Positions 28,066-36,868 of a stretch of DNA of 64,000 nt are shown here, one piece after another. How positions within the stretch are numbered: the stretch's first letter is position 1; each line of letters begins with the position of its first letter. The stretch covers positions 45,792 through 109,791 of the forward strand of contig NZ_QVTD01000017.1 of the NCBI RefSeq assembly GCF_003429105.1, written 5' to 3'. The DNA comes from Peribacillus glennii. GTDB taxonomy: Bacteria > Bacillota > Bacilli > Bacillales > DSM-1321. The notes under the pieces are model-generated. The model had not been told where the DNA came from. It ran no database searches and worked only from the letters and a program-made list of their open reading frames with translations. The position numbers and the translations under genes were made by a program.

Positions 28066-29703
28066 ATGCCTTCATTTTTTAAACGCAAGAATGTAACGAA
28101 GACGAGGTACAATCAAAAAAGTGGAAATAAAGAACAGTCTCCTGAAAAAAAGCCAGGGTCGATTGGTTTTTCGTTGTCTGTCAACCTTGACATTATTAAA
28201 CAGCGAACTGGAAACAGCACAGATATTATTACCCGGCATGTGAAAATCGGGCCAAACTATGGATTGAAAACTGTTGTTGTGTATGTTGCCGGTATTGTCA
28301 ATGAACAATTTATCCACGATTTTTTGATTGAATCGTTGATGAAGGATCATTTTTTACAGGAAGACTTGAATCTGGAAAATGCCGCGGAAATCATCGTTGA
28401 TGACTTGGTTGCACTCAGCAGTGTAATGCAGATATCGGAATGGAACCAATTGTTATTATCTTTGATGTCTGGAGATACCATTATTCTCATTGATGGATTG
28501 GACAAAGCGCTCAGCGTCAGTACAGAAGGCGGAGAAAAACGCGCCATTGAGGAACCGGGCGCGCAGGTGTCTGTCCGGGGTTCAAGGGCGGGTTTTGTGG
28601 AATCGCTCGGGACAAATACAGCCTTAGTTCGCCGCATTATTAAGAGTCCGGATTTATGGCTGGAATCCATGAAAATCGGCAAAGTAACGAAAACAGATGT
28701 TGCCATCATGTATATAAATGGCATTGCCAAACAGGAAATCGTCGAGGAAGTACGAAGCCGTTTGAACAAGCTGGAAGTCGACAGCATCCTTGAATCGGGA
28801 TATATTGAACAGCTTATTGAGGACCAGACATTTACGCCATTTCCCACCCTTTACAACACAGAGAGGCCGGATATCGTTGCGGGGAATCTCCTTGAAGGAA
28901 GGATTGCGATTTTTATAGATGGAACCCCGTTTGTCCTGCTGGCACCCGCTGTATTTGTACAGTTTTTTCAGTCCACGGATGATTATTACGCCCGTTTCGA
29001 TATGGCTACCGCATTGCGCTTGTTGCGTATCTTAATTTTCATCATCTCTCTTATTGCCCCAGCTGCATATGTTGCTGTGACAACCTTCCATCAGGAGATG
29101 ATTCCTACCCAGCTGGTGATTACTGTTGCGGCACAGCGGGAGGCGGTACCTTTTCCAGCGTTTGTCGAAGCGTTGATTATGGAAGTAACGTTCGAAATTT
29201 TGAGGGAAGCCGGAATCCGCTTACCGAGAGCTGTTGGTTCAGCAGTGTCAATCGTGGGTGCTCTTGTTATCGGACAGGCTGCGGTACAGGCTGGAATTGT
29301 TTCTCCGGCTATGGTTATTATCGTATCGATCACCGCGATAGCCAGTTTTGCAACTCCTTCGTTTTCGATGGCGATTTCTGCACGATTGATCCGGTTTTTT
29401 ATTATGATAAGTGCTGCCACCTTCGGTTTTTATGGCATTATTCTTGCGTTCATTATGCTGCTTGCCCATCTATGCAGCCTCCGTTCTTTTAGTGTTCCTT
29501 ACATGACACCGCTCGCACCATTTATTCTGGCTAATGTCGGGGATACAATTGTCCGGTTTCCGTGGCTGGACTTGGGCACAAGGCCTAAATTGATTAGCCA
29601 AAAAGATAATATTGGGCAAGGGGAGACTATGAAATCGCAACCTCCTGAAAATAGTGGAATGGTGACTGCCAATACTGGAAAAGGTGATGGGAATGAATCG
29701 TAA
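28066..29703 (+). CDS. Spore germination receptor subunit A (GerA family)
   Basis: The 545-residue inner-membrane protein has an N-terminal cytoplasmic domain (about 40-300, VKIGPNYGLKTVVVYVAGI, then SLMSGDTIILIDGLDKALSV). The conserved GerA core follows (EPGAQVSVRGSRAGFVESL and NTALVRRIIKSPDLW). At least four membrane helices lie at about 325-490. It is the A subunit of a nutrient germinant receptor. The operon order here is A-C-B, as in gerK of Bacillus subtilis. The C subunit start overlaps the end of this gene by 11 bp, indicating coupled translation. The ribosome site is AAGAAGGG. The germinant is not predictable. Confidence 0.95.
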   Translation: MPSFFKRKNVTKTRYNQKSGNKEQSPEKKPGSIGFSLSVNLDIIKQRTGNSTDIITRHVKIGPNYGLKTVVVYVAGIVNEQFIHDFLIESLMKDHFLQEDLNLENAAEIIVDDLVALSSVMQISEWNQLLLSLMSGDTIILIDGLDKALSVSTEGGEKRAIEEPGAQVSVRGSRAGFVESLGTNTALVRRIIKSPDLWLESMKIGKVTKTDVAIMYINGIAKQEIVEEVRSRLNKLEVDSILESGYIEQLIEDQTFTPFPTLYNTERPDIVAGNLLEGRIAIFIDGTPFVLLAPAVFVQFFQSTDDYYARFDMATALRLLRILIFIISLIAPAAYVAVTTFHQEMIPTQLVITVAAQREAVPFPAFVEALIMEVTFEILREAGIRLPRAVGSAVSIVGALVIGQAAVQAGIVSPAMVIIVSITAIASFATPSFSMAISARLIRFFIMISAATFGFYGIILAFIMLLAHLCSLRSFSVPYMTPLAPFILANVGDTIVRFPWLDLGTRPKLISQKDNIGQGETMKSQPPENSGMVTANTGKGDGNES

Positions 29704-30970
29704 ATGGGCATTTCTTTTCTTGATGCTGGCCTGTATCAGTTTGGTTTCAGGATGCTGGAGTAAAAAAGAGTTAACCGATGTTGCACTGGTATCTGCCCTT
29801 GGGATTGATATAGATGAAAAGGGCAGATATGTAGGAACCTTTCAGATCATTAATCCAGGCAACGTTGCGGGAGGCATGCAGGGTGGCGGGGCCGGGCAAG
29901 GCCCATCTGTTTCCGTTTATTCCACGACCGGGAACAATATAGTTGAAGTAAGCCGCCGTGCATCAACAAAGATATCCCGAAGGCTTTATTACGCCCACAC
30001 CAACCTGGTAGTCGTCAGTGATGAGCTTGCGGAGAAGGAGGGCCTTGCAGCTATCATGGATGCCTTTGACAGGCATCCCGAGTTTAGGACAACAGCGAGG
30101 GTTGTCATAGCCCGTGAGTCAAGCGCGGCAGACATTGTGAAAACCTTGACTGCTGTTGATAAAATTCCGGCTAACAAAGTGATTAAAACGATGGAGCTGA
30201 CGGAAAAAAGATGGGGGGAGCATGTGAAGACAAACATTCAGGAAGTGACGAAAGATCTCGTGTCTCCTGGTAAAGAACCCATCCTTACGGGGTTTCGCAT
30301 GATTGGGAATGCCAAAAAGGGAGAAAAGATGGAAAATGTCCAGGAATCTGCTCTGGATGCAATTCTGCAGGCAGATGCCATTGCGGTCTTTAAAGATGAT
30401 AAACTAGTTGATTGGCTTACTGGGGAGACAGCAAGGGGTACCTTGTGGGTCCTTGATAAAATCAAAAGTACGGGTATATCTATTGACTGGCAGGACAAAC
30501 AGGAGGCCATCGCCTATCAAGTGGTGCGCCAAAAGACAAAGGTTACAGCTACCATGAAAAACGGCCAGCCGCAGATCTCCATTAATGTGCAAGCGGAAGG
30601 CGATATTGATGAGGCAAATGTGCCGGTCAATTTGGCTGATCCCCGTGTATTGTTAAGGATAGAAAAGGCATTGGGTAAAGAAATCGAAAAAGAAATACAT
30701 AAATCCATCCAACACGCCAGCCAACATAAAACTGATATTTTCGGGTTCGGTGAAGCGATGCACCGTTCCGAACCGGAATCGTGGAAAAGGATGGAAAAAA
30801 ACTGGAATGATGAACACTTCCCCAAACTGAAAGTAAAAGTCAACGTAGATGCATACATCCGACGTACCGGCCTAAGAAGCAAACCAATGCATTTTGGGGG
30901 TCATTTAAGGGTCGGTCCCCCGGTAGGGCAACGCGTTAAAGCAGTGGGGTTCAGTACCCCAAGAGGGTAA
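29693..30970 (+). CDS. Spore germination lipoprotein subunit C with REP-encoded C-terminus
   Basis: The start MNRKWAFLF (29693) is chosen; in-frame ATG 29687 and GTG 29684 are alternatives. The lipobox LVSGC makes it a lipoprotein of 425 residues. GerAC features include ALVSALGIDIDEKGRYVGTF, SVSVYSTTGNNIVEVSRRAS and the C-terminal VKVNVDAYIRRTGL, where the family usually ends within a few residues. Here the frame continues through two REP-like units (30909-30960), and the last 22 or so residues (from VGPPVGQRV to STPRG) are repeat-encoded. The original stop appears lost. Whether the extension is tolerated is unknown. Confidence 0.92.
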   Translation: MNRKWAFLFLMLACISLVSGCWSKKELTDVALVSALGIDIDEKGRYVGTFQIINPGNVAGGMQGGGAGQGPSVSVYSTTGNNIVEVSRRASTKISRRLYYAHTNLVVVSDELAEKEGLAAIMDAFDRHPEFRTTARVVIARESSAADIVKTLTAVDKIPANKVIKTMELTEKRWGEHVKTNIQEVTKDLVSPGKEPILTGFRMIGNAKKGEKMENVQESALDAILQADAIAVFKDDKLVDWLTGETARGTLWVLDKIKSTGISIDWQDKQEAIAYQVVRQKTKVTATMKNGQPQISINVQAEGDIDEANVPVNLADPRVLLRIEKALGKEIEKEIHKSIQHASQHKTDIFGFGEAMHRSEPESWKRMEKNWNDEHFPKLKVKVNVDAYIRRTGLRSKPMHFGGHLRVGPPVGQRVKAVGFSTPRG

Positions 30971-30997
30971 TGCGTTAAAGCGCAGGGGACTGACCCG
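30909..30997. repeat. REP cluster of three units at the gerC/gerB junction
   Basis: Two forward heads (30909-30922 GGGTCGGTCCCCC and 30946-30960 GGGGTTCAGTACCCC) are followed by one inverted head (30984-30996, GGGGACTGACCC). Tails read AACGCGTTAAAGC and AATGCGTTAAAGC. The first two units lie inside the C gene, and the third ends just before the ribosome site of the B gene. Confidence 0.9.
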
Positions 30998-31024
30998 GTG
31001 ACCAAGAAAGGAGGTGGCAAGTTC

Positions 31025-32167
31025 ATGGAGAAGGCGAGGATCAGCGCATACCAATTGTTTGTTTTGATGTATTTGTTCCAGCTGGGCAGCGCCATATTGA
31101 TTCCTCTCGCGATAGAGGCAAAACAGGATGCCTGGCTCGCCATTCTGGTAGGGATGATAGTAGGTGTGGTTCCATTTTTTATCTATTACAGTCTTTATCA
31201 ATATTATCCCGACATCTTGCCAACACAATATACAGAACGAATCGTTGGGAAAATGTTTGGACGGGCGATTTCCCTTCTTTATATCCTCTATTTATCATAT
31301 CTTTCAGCAAGGGTTTTGCGGGACTTTGGGGAAATGCTCCTGTCGTTTGCCTATCCGGAAACACCTTTGTTCATTGCTAATGCCTTATTGATGTTTGTGG
31401 TTATGTATACGGTCCGGAAAGGAATCGAGGTATTGGCAAGGACGGGGGAATTGCTCTTTACCTTGATGATTTTGCTTGCTTTCAGCGGTCTTTTGTTGGT
31501 TGTTTTTTCCGGGTTAATCGATCTTAATAACTTAAAACCGATGTTAGAGGAAGGGTTAAAGCCTGTTATAAAAGTTGCTTTAACGCAAACGGTGTTTTTC
31601 CCTTTTGGGGAAGTGGTTGCATTCGCGATGATATTTCCATATTTAAACCATCCAAAAAAAGTGAAGGTTGCTGGTTTACTAGCTCTCGGCTTAGGCGGTA
31701 CAGGATTGGCACTCGCCATGGCTATTAACATCAGTGTTCTCGGTGTTGATCTTGTTTCACGCTCGCAATTTCCGCTTCTTTCCACGATACAGTCCATCCA
31801 AATAGCCAGTTTCCTGGAACGCTTGGATGTTTATTTTATGATTGGTTCCATCATTGGGATTTTCCTTAAGATCAGTGTATATTTCTATGCCGCAGTAACA
31901 GGAACCGCCAATTTATTCAATGTGAAACAGCCGTCACAACTGGCTTATCCCATTGGCATTATCATTTTATTTTTATCCGTCACCATCGCAAGCAATTTTT
32001 CCGAACACCTTGAGGAAGGATTAAAATTGGTACCTTTAATCTTACACCTCCCTTTCCAAATCATTCTCCCTCTTTTCTTGCTAATCATCGCATTTATTAA
32101 GAGAGGAAAAGGACAAAAGGAAAAAAGGGTTCAAAGGGAGTCAGCCCCCCGGCGCGGTGAAGCATAA
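31025..32167 (+). CDS. Spore germination permease-like subunit B (GerAB family)
   Basis: ATG 31025 is preceded by AGGAGG; the longer frame from 30998 starts inside the repeat. The 380-residue protein has about ten hydrophobic helices and the endospore germination permease (APC superfamily) signatures (ISAYQLFVLMYLFQLGSAIL, LARTGELLFTLMIL, FPFGEVVAFAMIFPYL). GerB proteins form the germinant-binding membrane subunit. The last ten or so residues (RESAPRRGEA) and the TAA are encoded by a REP unit that begins at 32135, so this gene too takes its end from a repeat. Confidence 0.93.
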   Translation: MEKARISAYQLFVLMYLFQLGSAILIPLAIEAKQDAWLAILVGMIVGVVPFFIYYSLYQYYPDILPTQYTERIVGKMFGRAISLLYILYLSYLSARVLRDFGEMLLSFAYPETPLFIANALLMFVVMYTVRKGIEVLARTGELLFTLMILLAFSGLLLVVFSGLIDLNNLKPMLEEGLKPVIKVALTQTVFFPFGEVVAFAMIFPYLNHPKKVKVAGLLALGLGGTGLALAMAINISVLGVDLVSRSQFPLLSTIQSIQIASFLERLDVYFMIGSIIGIFLKISVYFYAAVTGTANLFNVKQPSQLAYPIGIIILFLSVTIASNFSEHLEEGLKLVPLILHLPFQIILPLFLLIIAFIKRGKGQKEKRVQRESAPRRGEA

Positions 32168-32230
32168 ACGGTAAAAGGTGGTCAGTCCCCCAGCGCGGTG
32201 AAGTGTTAAACCGTTAGGGGACCGACCTCC
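32135..32230. repeat. REP cluster of three units at the end of gerB
   Basis: Forward heads at 32135-32150 (AGGGAGTCAGCCCCCC) and 32178-32192 (GGTGGTCAGTCCCCC), and an inverted head at 32216-32230 (AGGGGACCGACCTCC). The second and third form an inverted pair with an AGCGCGGTGAAGTGTTAAAC-type spacer. Confidence 0.9.
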
Positions 32231-32314
32231 AGCGACATATTACAATAATTGTATTCCTAAACTCGATTTGGTAAATTTAAGGAGTAAACAATAAACGTAA
32301 AGGTGCGTATTTTT

Positions 32315-33262
32315 ATGGCGAATTCGGAACGGAGCAGCAGAATACGTAATCGCAAAAAGAAAAAGAAAAGGGTTTCCATGCTGTTTTGGGTGTTGCTTTT
32401 AGTCTTTTTAGGCCTGGCAGCTTATTTTTATTATGAATATAAAAAGGGCATGGAGAATTCCCTCGGTGAAGCAAACCTGCAAAAACAGGAAATAGAGTTT
32501 AATGGAGTGGAGGATAAAAACGGTAAGGTAAATATATTGCTGCTGGGTGTTGATTCCAGGGGCGAAGAAGTTTCACGGACAGATACGATCATGATCGCCC
32601 AGTATGACCCGGATTCAAAGGAATCAAAGCTTGTGTCAATCATGAGGGACTCTTATGTCGATATTCCACAGCACGATAAAAATAAAATTAACGCAGCCTA
32701 TGCATTTGGTGGAACGGAATTGTTACGGCAGACGATAAAAGAAAACTTCGATGTTAATTTACAATACTATGCCCTTATCGATTTCCGGGGCTTTGCTAAA
32801 ATGGTAGATACAGCATTTCCGGAAGGCATTACCGTAGATGTACCGAAGAGAATGTCTGAAGGCATCGATGTAACCCTGAATCCGGGAAGGCAGAAACTTC
32901 ATGGCAAAGAATTATTGGGATATGTAAGATTTAGGCAGGATGCGCAAAGTGATTTTGGCAGGGTGGAACGACAGCAGGAGGTTATAAAGAGCATAGCGGA
33001 TGAAGTGCTCAGCGTTCAGGGGGTAGTCAAGATTCCAGGCATGCTCGGCACGATCCAGCCGTACATCTCAACAAACATGAAAAAAACCACCACTTTGTCC
33101 ATTATATCCACTTACTTCCTAAAACAAAATGGGAATGAAATCAAAACATTACGAATCCCAGTCGACAATTCATTCCAAAATAGAAGCTATCCACACGCTG
33201 GAAGTGTCCTGGAAATGGATATAGATGAAAACCGAAGGGCATTACAAGAATTCTTAAAATAA
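32315..33262 (+). CDS. LytR-CpsA-Psr (LCP) family wall-polymer ligase
   Basis: ATG 32315 (MANSERSSRIRN) has AAAGGTG nine bases upstream; a GTG 12 bp earlier overlaps that site. The 315-residue protein has a very basic cytoplasmic N-terminus (RNRKKKKKRV), one membrane helix (about 23-43) and an LCP domain (about 70-225). It shows NILLLGVDSR, RTDTIMIAQYDP, SIMRDSYVDIP, KINAAYAFGG, HGKELLGYVRFRQD and DFGRVERQQEV. The Arg and Asp residues of these motifs bind polyprenyl pyrophosphate. LCP enzymes attach teichoic acids or other polymers to peptidoglycan. REP clusters lie on both sides. Confidence 0.92.
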   Translation: MANSERSSRIRNRKKKKKRVSMLFWVLLLVFLGLAAYFYYEYKKGMENSLGEANLQKQEIEFNGVEDKNGKVNILLLGVDSRGEEVSRTDTIMIAQYDPDSKESKLVSIMRDSYVDIPQHDKNKINAAYAFGGTELLRQTIKENFDVNLQYYALIDFRGFAKMVDTAFPEGITVDVPKRMSEGIDVTLNPGRQKLHGKELLGYVRFRQDAQSDFGRVERQQEVIKSIADEVLSVQGVVKIPGMLGTIQPYISTNMKKTTTLSIISTYFLKQNGNEIKTLRIPVDNSFQNRSYPHAGSVLEMDIDENRRALQEFLK

Positions 33263-33280
33263 TTGAAGCAATGAAGGAAT

Positions 33281-33373
33281 GGGGTCAGTCCCCCGACACG
33301 GTGAAGCGTTAACGTACCGGGGGACTGGCCTCTTATAGTGTAATGCGTTAAAGCAGTGGGGGAGTGACCCCCA
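33281..33373. repeat. REP cluster: inverted pair plus one
   Basis: Forward head 33281-33294 (GGGGTCAGTCCCCC), inverted head 33319-33332 (GGGGGACTGGCCTC), then a third at 33358-33373 (GGGGGAGTGACCCCC). Tails include GGTGAAGCGTTAAC and TAATGCGTTAAAGC. Confidence 0.9.
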
Positions 33374-33523
33374 ATGTGAAAATGTGTTGATAAAGTGTTG
33401 CATCTATTTTATAATCTAGTAGTTGGATTTACATACTGCAGTATGTGGAAATGTGAACGCCTGTTTTTAATGGCTGCTCCATCTAACAATATATACATAA
33501 ACAGGATAGTGGGGGTATTACAA

Positions 33524-34021
33524 ATGAAAAAGTTGTGGTTATTGGGATCAGCATTCACTCTGGCCTTAGGATTGGCGGCTTGTTCCGACAAGACGGAGGG
33601 AGAATCGGCAGAGAAAGAAACAGCGGCTTCTGAAAAGGATCTCAAGGGTTCAATGGTTCGTTTCTACGGAGATCTTACAAAAACCATTAATGAGAAGGAC
33701 GCGGACCTTAATGCTTATGAATTGGCAGAAGAAAAGCCAACTCCTGATATGAAAACAAAAGCAGGCGAATCAGCGGCAGCTGTTGCCGAAGCGGTAAAAA
33801 CCGTTGAAATCCCGGTTGAATTAAAAGACCAAAAAGCTGATATTGAAGCGGCCTTGAAGGATGTAACTGATTCTTACCAGGTCAAGGCAGACGAGTTAAA
33901 AAAGGATGCGCCCTCACTCGATTCAGCAAACGAGACCTTGTCTCAAGCCGAAGAAAAGCTTGGGAAAGCGTTCGAATCTGTTAAGTTAATGAAAGTCAGC
34001 TTGCTTAAAGAAGTAAATTAA
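33524..34021 (+). CDS. Exported lipoprotein of unknown function
   Basis: ATG 33524 is preceded by GGGGGT; the frame extends 129 bp upstream without support. The 165-residue protein has a lipoprotein signal with lipobox LAAC (Cys 20). The mature part is Ala/Glu/Lys-rich, acidic and probably helical (coiled-coil-like: KDLKGSMVRFYGDLTKTINE, then LSQAEEKLGKAFESVKL). No domain was recognised. A strong terminator follows four bases after the stop. Confidence 0.75.
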   Translation: MKKLWLLGSAFTLALGLAACSDKTEGESAEKETAASEKDLKGSMVRFYGDLTKTINEKDADLNAYELAEEKPTPDMKTKAGESAAAVAEAVKTVEIPVELKDQKADIEAALKDVTDSYQVKADELKKDAPSLDSANETLSQAEEKLGKAFESVKLMKVSLLKEVN

Positions 34022-34024
34022 TCA

Positions 34025-34058
34025 AAAAGCGCCTATCCTGTGGGGTAGGCGCTTTTTT
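34025..34058 (+). terminator. Terminator after the lipoprotein gene
   Basis: AAAAGCGCCTA pairs perfectly with TAGGCGCTTTT, and a T-run follows. Confidence 0.92.
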
Positions 34059-34188
34059 ATGCCCTTCACTACTTTTCATGGAAACACTAATCGGTTCCCC
34101 GATTTTTCTAGTAATTAATACACGCATTTGTTATGATTAATTAACAACATTTGACTATTCATAATATTACAAAAAGTTAGGTGATGTT

Positions 34189-35478
34189 ATGGATTTTATT
34201 ACGAAGGATTTACTTGTAAACTTTCTATTTATCCTTCTCCCTCTATTTCTTGTCCAAATGTTTTACCTGCTTAAATATACATACCGATCTGAGAAATTAA
34301 AAGAAGGGATATTTGTTGTATTTCCCTTTGCTACTATTATACTTTGTATGTTATTCCCGGTTGCGGTAGGCGGAGGATTCAGCTGGGACCTGCGGAGGAT
34401 CCCTTTTATATTAGGAATACTATATGGCGGGTACCGATTGGGTTTTCTGTTATTGTTTATGATTCTTGCTATCCGCTATATGATAGGCGGCACTGGTTTT
34501 TATCTAACACTTATATCTTTTACAATATTAGCGGTTGTGACAAGCATTTTATCAAAGCCCTATCAGAAAATGTCAATAAAAAACAAAGTGATCGTAAGCT
34601 GCTCACTCAGTTTTTCAACGCTCCTCATTACATTCATTACTTCAGAGCTACTGTTTCATACAAACCATGGAATAGGTATGTGGCTGCAATATATCGTCAT
34701 CAATACAATCTGCATGTTGCTCACGACACTGTTTTGGGAAGTAATCAAAGCAAACTTTGAAGTGCTGCAAAAGCTAATCAAGGCGGAAAAATTAGAAGTG
34801 GTCAGCCATCTTGCCGCAAGCATTTCCCATGAGGTACGAAATCCGCTGACTGTAAGCAGGGGATTTATCCAAATGCTTTCAGGGGATATACCTCCCCAGA
34901 CAAGAAAGAAGTATGTAGACATTGCATTAGAGGAACTTGACCGCGCCACTGAAGTTATCAATGATTATCTTACATTTGCGAAACCTGTACCTGACCAGAA
35001 AGAACTCATACATTTGCCTGAACAAATCTTACATGCGATTAAGGTGATTACTCCGTTAGCGAATATGAATGGCGTAGAAGTGAAGCATGTCATTGAATTA
35101 GAAGATGAAGAGTTTTTTGTGAATGGAGAAAGAAAAAAATTCCAACAATGTTTGATCAATTTAATGAAAAATGGCATTGAATCAATGACAGATAATGGAC
35201 AATTACAGATTCGGCTAACCAACACCAATACCACTATCCAAATCGATATTCAAGATGAAGGATCCGGTATGACACAAGAGCAGATTACGCGCCTGGGTGA
35301 ACCATATTTTACAACGAAGGCAAAAGGCACGGGACTTGGGATGATGGTTTCGTTCAGCATTATTAAAGCAATGGGCGGCAGCATAAATGTATCAAGCGAG
35401 TTAGGGAAAGGGACCTCCTTTTCGATTATCCTGCCGATTGTCCAAACACAGAGGGACCAGAGAAAAGTTTCAGGGTAA
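34189..35478 (+). CDS. KinB-like membrane sensor histidine kinase
   Basis: The 429-residue protein has six or so N-terminal membrane helices (about 8-185) resembling the 5TMR-LYT sensor of KinB/LytS-type kinases. A HisKA domain follows with the phosphorylated His in HEVRNPLTVSRGF (near residue 220). The HATPase domain shows the N box LINLMKNGIESM, G1 DEGSGM and G2 GTGLGMMVS. No response regulator is adjacent, as expected for sporulation kinases feeding the Spo0F phosphorelay. That role is inferred. A paralogue of the same layout lies at 54405. The ribosome site is TTAGGTGATG. Confidence 0.88.
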   Translation: MDFITKDLLVNFLFILLPLFLVQMFYLLKYTYRSEKLKEGIFVVFPFATIILCMLFPVAVGGGFSWDLRRIPFILGILYGGYRLGFLLLFMILAIRYMIGGTGFYLTLISFTILAVVTSILSKPYQKMSIKNKVIVSCSLSFSTLLITFITSELLFHTNHGIGMWLQYIVINTICMLLTTLFWEVIKANFEVLQKLIKAEKLEVVSHLAASISHEVRNPLTVSRGFIQMLSGDIPPQTRKKYVDIALEELDRATEVINDYLTFAKPVPDQKELIHLPEQILHAIKVITPLANMNGVEVKHVIELEDEEFFVNGERKKFQQCLINLMKNGIESMTDNGQLQIRLTNTNTTIQIDIQDEGSGMTQEQITRLGEPYFTTKAKGTGLGMMVSFSIIKAMGGSINVSSELGKGTSFSIILPIVQTQRDQRKVSG

Positions 35479-35734
35479 TTTATAATGAAGAAACAAATGG
35501 GGGACGGATGTTTTCCCGTTTTTTTATGCAAATATCCTGATGTCTCGATTCCACTGTAAAGAGTGCTCAGTGGGTGCCGCCAAAACGGGGGGGGAATTGC
35601 TTATAAGAATCTGTTCTAAATAGATTAACAGAACCTGAAATGATTTTTAAAAAACTGAACATTCAAATTTGAATAAATATTTATATTAATGTATAATTAT
35701 TTAAACTATAAAGATAACAGGGGTAGGGGATAAA

Positions 35735-36049
35735 ATGAGGATTATCGGAAATGTGATTATGCGAAGGCGAAAGGAACTGAAAATGACCCAAAATCAGCTT
35801 GCTGAGAAGCTTGGCGTTTCCAGCACCTTCATTTGTAAAATTGAGACCGGTTCTACACCTCTTAGCCAAAAGCATTTAGAAGGAATTGAGGATGCGCTGG
35901 GAATGGATTTCTCAAATTATTTCAGTGCGGAAAACCAATTGCTGAACAAGTGGAAAGCAGTGATAAATATGTTTGAGGACCATCAGCTTCAGCCTGAAGA
36001 CGTCAAGGCGCTTATTCAGTTTATCACCCATATTAAAAAGACAGGTTAA
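35735..36049 (+). CDS. XRE-family helix-turn-helix regulator
   Basis: The 104-residue protein has an N-terminal Cro/CI-type helix-turn-helix (about 8-60; MTQNQLAEKLGVSSTFICKI). A short C-terminal helical region (about 65-104, NKWKAVINMFEDHQLQPEDV) may mediate dimer formation. The ribosome site GGGGTAGGGGA is well placed. The targets are unknown. A terminator with the dispersed palindrome in its loop follows. Confidence 0.85.
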   Translation: MRIIGNVIMRRRKELKMTQNQLAEKLGVSSTFICKIETGSTPLSQKHLEGIEDALGMDFSNYFSAENQLLNKWKAVINMFEDHQLQPEDVKALIQFITHIKKTG

Positions 36050-36112
36050 TCCATTTTGAGAAAATAATATGTTTTTAACATTTTTTCTATAATGGTAAAA
36101 TATACACCAAAA

Positions 36113-36170
36113 AAACCAGCATATCTATTTAATCAATGTTTTGATTAAATGATTTCTGGTTTATTTTTTT
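36113..36170 (+). terminator. Terminator enclosing dispersed palindrome
   Basis: AAACCAG (36113-36119) pairs with CTGGTTT (36156-36162), and the strand then reads ATTTTTTT. The loop itself folds as the palindrome 36128-36149. Confidence 0.7.
36128..36149. repeat. Dispersed palindrome, copy 6
   Basis: An inverted repeat with arms TTTAATCAA and TTGATTAAA, inside a terminator hairpin. Confidence 0.65.
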
Positions 36171-36232
36171 GCTTAAACATAATCAACGGAGATTTAGAAA
36201 GAACGAAATTTTTTGTCAGGAGGAAAGAAACG

Positions 36233-36762
36233 ATGAAGGTTGGGTTAATTCGCCATTTCAAGGTGAAGAGAGGATATCCAAATGCAATCGTGACAACCGA
36301 AGAATTGATGAAATGGATGGAAGAGTATATGATGCTTCGGAAGTGATGGAAACCCAAATCAATTTGGGTGGTAAAGAATGGAAGAAATATTTTTCAAGCG
36401 ATATCGAGGGCGGAAATAATAGCAAAACGAGCCTTTCATGGGGATATTGTGTATTTGGAAGAATTACGGGAAATAAAGCTGTCACCCTTTTTCATTCGCC
36501 AATCAAGCTTCCGCTCATTTTACACATTTTCTTAATAAGGATAGCATGGCTGTTTAACCATAAATCGCAGTCACAGACTACGTGGCCTCATTAAACAAAT
36601 AAATGCAACATTAGATAAGATACTGACCGATCAGGAAGATGTACTGATCGTTGGCCATGGCGGAATTATGGTGTACATGAGGAAGGAGTTATTGAAGAGG
36701 GGCTATACTGGTCCGAAGTTCGGGAGGCCTGCTAACGCGAAGATTTATGTTTTTGAGAAATG
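36233..36762 (+). pseudogene. Histidine phosphatase family protein, multiply frameshifted
   Basis: Starting at ATG 36233 behind AGGAGG, the frame reads MKVGLIRHFKVKRGYPNAIV, the N-terminal RH motif of the phosphoglycerate-mutase-like fold. It loses frame near 36325 and continues in a second frame (DASEVMETQINLGGKEWKKY). A third frame then gives AKRAFHGDIVYLEELREIKL. The last part reads VGHGGIMVYMRKELLKRGYT and ends at TGA 36760. At least three frameshifts or stops therefore interrupt a gene of about 530 bp. The catalytic His segments (RH near the start, GHGG near the end) are still readable. It is a true decaying gene, not a single sequencing error. Confidence 0.85.
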
Positions 36763-36868
36763 AGAAGCACCTTCACTACCTTTTTCGCTTTTATGTCAGA
36801 AGCACTGTTCCACTTTCAGGGGAAAAAGAACTTTTTTGGTTGTTGAAGGTGCGTTGGGCCAAAATGGA

